A DNA stretch of 64,000 bases from Caprimulgus europaeus. Lineage: Eukaryota > Chordata > Aves > Caprimulgiformes > Caprimulgidae. The notes under the pieces are model-generated. The model was not told the DNA's origin. It saw nothing but the letters and a program-made list of their open reading frames with translations, and searched no databases. Where the stretch lies: contig OU015529.1 of the NCBI GenBank assembly GCA_907165065.1, positions 8,047,054-8,111,053 on the forward strand. The letters run 5' to 3'. The translations under genes were made by a program, and so were the position numbers. The first letter of the stretch is position 1. Each line of letters opens with the position of its first letter. Of the stretch, positions 62,300 through 64,000 are shown one piece after another.

Positions 62300-63835
62300 G
62301 CCAGGGACACACCGAGACAGGCTGTTGGAGAGTGAGGGGGCTGCTTCTGCTGCAAGGACTGAGGCAGCAAGTTGGGGCAGAGCACAGCGGATACCCCAGG
62401 TGCCGGGGGTGTGGGTTGGCTGCTGCAAAAAGGCTCCGCTTTACCCAAGGGACCGGCTTCTGGATCCCAGGGCTCAGAGATCTTCACCCCTCCCGGAAAA
62501 GCCTCCTTCCCCCACCCCCGTGTGCATTTAATGGGGAGAAAAAGGCTTTTTCCTGCGTTCAGGCGTTCCCAGCCACTAGAGCCTTGTGGTTGCCGACCTG
62601 AGAGGTGCGGGAAGGACCCTCGCTCTGCCCCAAGGCTAAAATAACAACCTACCGCCCTGCCCGAGCGAGCAGAGCTCAAAGGATCCCGGAAAGCCAGAGG
62701 GGAAGGATGTAAGCCCAGGAGATGCTGTCCAGGCGCTTGTCCCCGCTCCCCGTCGCTGCGGCTCTGTGGGGAGAAGGTGCCGAGGAGCCCATGGGCAGCC
62801 CCGGGGGTGAGCGGAGCTCGGAGGGACGTCGAGGGGAGCAGAGAGGGCGAGAGCAGGTTGTAGCAGTGAGACTGTCACCCCTGTGGCGAGGGGGAGTGGA
62901 AACGTGCGAAGGGGAAGCGAGGAAGGCGACGGCTCCGCGGCCCTCGCCCGGTATCCGCGCGGAGCCGGGGCCGCTGCCGCTGCACACACCGAGGGGGACA
63001 CCCCTGAGCCGGAGGGACCCGCAGCAGGGCTCCAGCCCCTCGGGGTGCTCGCTGCCCCGGTGGCGATGCGGCTCAGGGACCGAGCTGCCCCCTAGCAATA
63101 GCCGGGGTTCCGCATTTTGGGTCCCCCAGTTTGAGTTTTCGGGCTGGGAAAGGGCGCAAGGTTGGGTTTGCTGCCTCTCGGGGTTGCTGCTGGTTTTACC
63201 GAGGGATGTTTGAGGAGAGGCGAGGAGCAGCAGACAGCCCTGGGGACACCGGCACCGGGGGATGCTCCCCACGCACAGAGACAGTCCCCGCGGCTCGGCC
63301 CAGACGTGAGCCCGGCCGGACCCGCAAATCGGAGGGATTTTTTTCCGAGGGATATTTTCTCCCAATCTGGGGACAAAATAAGTAAAATAAATCGAAGCCA
63401 AACACCCCTCTTGGCCGTGCTTCCCCGGCCATCAGCCACTGGCCGGGAAACGGCGAGGAGGGGAAGGATGCGCCGGGCCAGGTCCTGCGTGGGGGCTGCT
63501 ATGGGTGTCCGCTGGCAGGTCCTCTCCTTGTAACCGCTACCTGCCCCGTGGAAAGAGTCACGAAGCAGGGTTTGGTGAGAGGCTGCGGTCCAGCGCCTCT
63601 CGGGAGCGAAATTAATGCATTTAGTATGGTTTTCCAAACTCCCCCTAAAATAACAAACAAAGTCGTGGAAGGTCCGGTCTGAGATCCTGGAAACAAAAGA
63701 TCATTTCCAGGCATCAGCCAGTTCTGGGACCAGCCGGCCCAGGGGCAGGGGAAGCGCCCTGGCTGCGTGGCTGCGGTCCCTCCCGGCAGAGGGGCATCCC
63801 AGCCGCGTCCCGTGGCCCTCGGGCCGCCACGATCG
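62300..63835. promoter_or_regulatory. CpG island at the right edge, candidate upstream region of VAX1
   Basis: A long GC-rich stretch with many CpGs, densest between about 62640 and 63560 (CGCGG, CCGCGCGG, GGGCCGCTGCCGC, CCCCGCGGCTCGG). It is the only large CpG island in the window. By human gene order (VAX1 divergent from KCNK18, from memory) it should lie near the 5' side of VAX1, on the + strand. I looked for the VAX1 N-terminus and homeodomain and found neither, so the first coding exon would be beyond the window. The 163- and 241-codon frames inside show no domain. Confidence 0.55.
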
Positions 63836-64000
63836 GGTTCCGACATTGGCACAAATAAAACATCACCTGTAACATCTGATGGCGAGTTTTGATTTACTAT
63901 ATTTCAGCTTTCCTTCCTTTACCTGAAAGATGCTCGGTTATTCCGTTCTCGCGCTCTCTGTGATACCCAAAGGCTCTCGACGACAGAGAAGGAAACAAAT
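63836..64000. other. Sequence flanking the CpG island at the window edge
   Basis: AT-richer, repeat-free sequence (TTTTGATTTACTATATTTCAG) with retained CpGs (63954-63980). It may be conserved non-coding DNA or a 5' untranslated part of the next gene. It is cut by the window end. Confidence 0.25.

Noticed and set aside
61613..63637. Several 160-240-codon frames on both strands
   Set aside because: They overlap each other in a CpG island, have Pro/Gly/Arg/Ser-rich translations and no recognised motif. I regard them as chance frames.
62300..64000. First coding exon of VAX1
   Set aside because: Neither the N-terminus nor the homeodomain appears in any frame of the right end. The gene probably starts beyond the window.
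1..64000. CRISPR arrays, operons, tRNA or rRNA genes
   Set aside because: The window is vertebrate nuclear DNA. The tandem repeats are microsatellites, and I saw no tRNA cloverleaf or rRNA sequence.

Overview
This is nuclear DNA of a bird. CR1 LINE fragments are scattered through the whole window, and many keep the avian CR1 3' end (a short ATTCTGTG-type tail). One long terminal repeat belongs to a class I know from bird genomes. The only protein-coding gene I can support is a complete, three-exon KCNK18 (TRESK, a two-pore-domain potassium channel) on the minus strand, CDS join complement(33841..34652, 37904..38050, 39107..39323). It predicts 391 residues, against 384 in human. The species cannot be told from the sequence.

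Layout. 1-33.8 kb: intergenic DNA downstream of KCNK18, with five CR1 fragments, one hexanucleotide microsatellite, a tandem pair of CTCF-like motifs near 20.2 kb, a small GC-rich patch near 16.8-17.1 kb and a few stretches that look like conserved non-coding DNA. 33.8-39.5 kb: KCNK18 with two introns. A TATA-like box, a short upstream ORF and an A15 tract lie upstream of the start codon, and two back-to-back inverted repeats lie in intron 2. 40-42.6 kb: a nearly intact CR1 fragment followed by a much older CR1-like relic. 42.6-53 kb: mostly unique sequence, two CR1 fragments and an (AAAAT)n tract. 53.2-59.3 kb: a repeat cluster of five CR1 pieces, one LTR and a short CpG-rich block. 59.3-62.2 kb: mainly unique DNA with an enhancer-like stretch near 60-60.4 kb. 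62.3-63.8 kb: a CpG island without a recognisable exon.

Context. In human the order is VAX1 - KCNK18 - SLC18A2, with VAX1 and KCNK18 divergent (from memory). If the bird order is the same, VAX1 should begin just beyond the right edge on the + strand, making the right-end CpG island its likely upstream region, and SLC18A2 should lie beyond the left edge. I found no exon of either gene.

The most interesting biology is in KCNK18. Its selectivity filters and the PKA/14-3-3 serine site are kept. The calcineurin docking motifs, the MARK-regulated serine cluster and the extracellular-cap cysteines of mammalian TRESK appear to be missing. I did not find a new multi-gene system. The remaining findings are regulatory or structural candidates that need alignment data.
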